Assembly (NCBI RefSeq): GCF_000378045.1
Contig: NZ_KB899094.1
Location: 88,243 to 152,242 of the forward strand
Length of the DNA stretch: 64,000 nucleotides
From: Marinobacterium rhizophilum DSM 18822
Lineage (GTDB): Bacteria; Pseudomonadota; Gammaproteobacteria; Pseudomonadales; Balneatricaceae
Direction: 5' to 3'
Shown: one piece after another, positions 63,731-64,000 of the stretch
Position numbering within the stretch: position 1 is the stretch's first letter
Layout of the letters: every line of letters starts with the position of its first letter
Position numbers and translations under genes: made by a program
Notes under the pieces: model-generated
The model's database searches: none
What the model was told of the DNA's origin: nothing
What the model saw: only the letters and a program-made list of their open reading frames with translations

Positions 63731-64000
63731 TATTTCAGCTCCAGTGCGCGGGTGGTCAGGCGGCTCACCAGGCGATCCAGTTTCTGGGGTGTAACCCGGC
63801 CATGTATCTCATCACCGATCCGGACCGAGGGAGCGCAGGCGCAGTTACCCAGGCAATACACCGGTTCAAGCGTGATCTCCCGGTCCGCCGTTGTGCCGTG
63901 GTAGTCGATATCCAGGCTGGCCTTGGCGTGGGCCTCCAGAGCGCGTGATCCCATGGACTGGCAGGCTTCGGCGCGGCATATCTGCAACGTGTGGGTGCCG
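63730..64000 (-). CDS. fdsG: formate dehydrogenase gamma subunit (partial)
   Basis: The C-terminal 89 residues of a NuoE-like 2Fe-2S thioredoxin-fold subunit; the gene continues beyond the right edge of the window. Four iron ligands are visible in CRAEACQSMG and VYCLGNCACAP. It serves as an electron relay next to FdsB. The promoter of the operon lies outside this window. Confidence 0.92.
   Translation of the reverse strand, partial: GTHTLQICRAEACQSMGSRALEAHAKASLDIDYHGTTADREITLEPVYCLGNCACAPSVRIGDEIHGRVTPQKLDRLVSRLTTRALELK

Overview
The window reads as chromosomal DNA of a GC-rich gammaproteobacterium, most likely a marine or saline Oceanospirillales/Pseudomonadales-type organism. This is inferred from gene content: PtsP, a PA0069-type radical SAM protein, a BCCT osmolyte carrier, a Na+-type N-ATPase, fdsGBA formate dehydrogenase and gammaproteobacterial iol genes. 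No rRNA, tRNA, CRISPR array or prophage was seen. The first and last thirds are dense metabolic chromosome. The middle (about 20.9-44 kb) is an accessory region with repeats, duplications and gene fragments.

0.3-9.8 kb: myo-inositol catabolism. A minus-strand operon iolC(-DUF2090)-iolD-iolE-iolA faces a plus-strand RpiR regulator (iolR) and iolB. Four GGAA-N6-TTCC-like boxes flank the divergent region. No inositol dehydrogenase (iolG) or inositol transporter is present. 10.1-20.9 kb: dienelactone hydrolase, BCCT transporter with a UspA protein, SemiSWEET, NfeD plus SPFH protein, LysR, a small membrane methyltransferase-like protein, PtsP (EI-Ntr) and a radical SAM protein.

20.9-44 kb: a stress/envelope island. 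It holds two Crp/Fnr-type regulators, several small lipoproteins and membrane proteins (OsmB-like, DUF1328, BON, SlyB-like, two entericidin-like), two transglutaminase-like proteins, a complete N-ATPase operon (atpDCQRBEFAG), a SpoIIAA-like protein, cardiolipin synthase, PHA synthase, a SYLF protein and two CsbD proteins. A 16-bp CRP-geometry palindrome (TGWGCGCTAGCGYACA-like) recurs upstream of many of these genes and was noticed only in this island. I propose it as the operator of a local Crp/Fnr regulon. The island also carries four of the five copies of a MITE-like element with an 18-bp terminal inverted repeat, a 337-bp duplication, a 414-bp csbD duplication, and a run of fused gene fragments (41.9-44 kb).

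44-57.5 kb: a frameshifted VOC protein, a streptogramin-lyase-like propeller, an NCS1 permease with a 70-residue membrane partner, LysR, a 1142-residue zinc-ribbon/cyclase/AAA/TPR regulator, and a GMC oxidoreductase divergent from an aldehyde dehydrogenase and an agmatinase-like ureohydrolase. 57.5-64 kb: a minus-strand NAD-dependent formate dehydrogenase operon, fdsG(partial)-fdsB-fdsA-fdhD-fdsD. Its upstream end lies outside the window.
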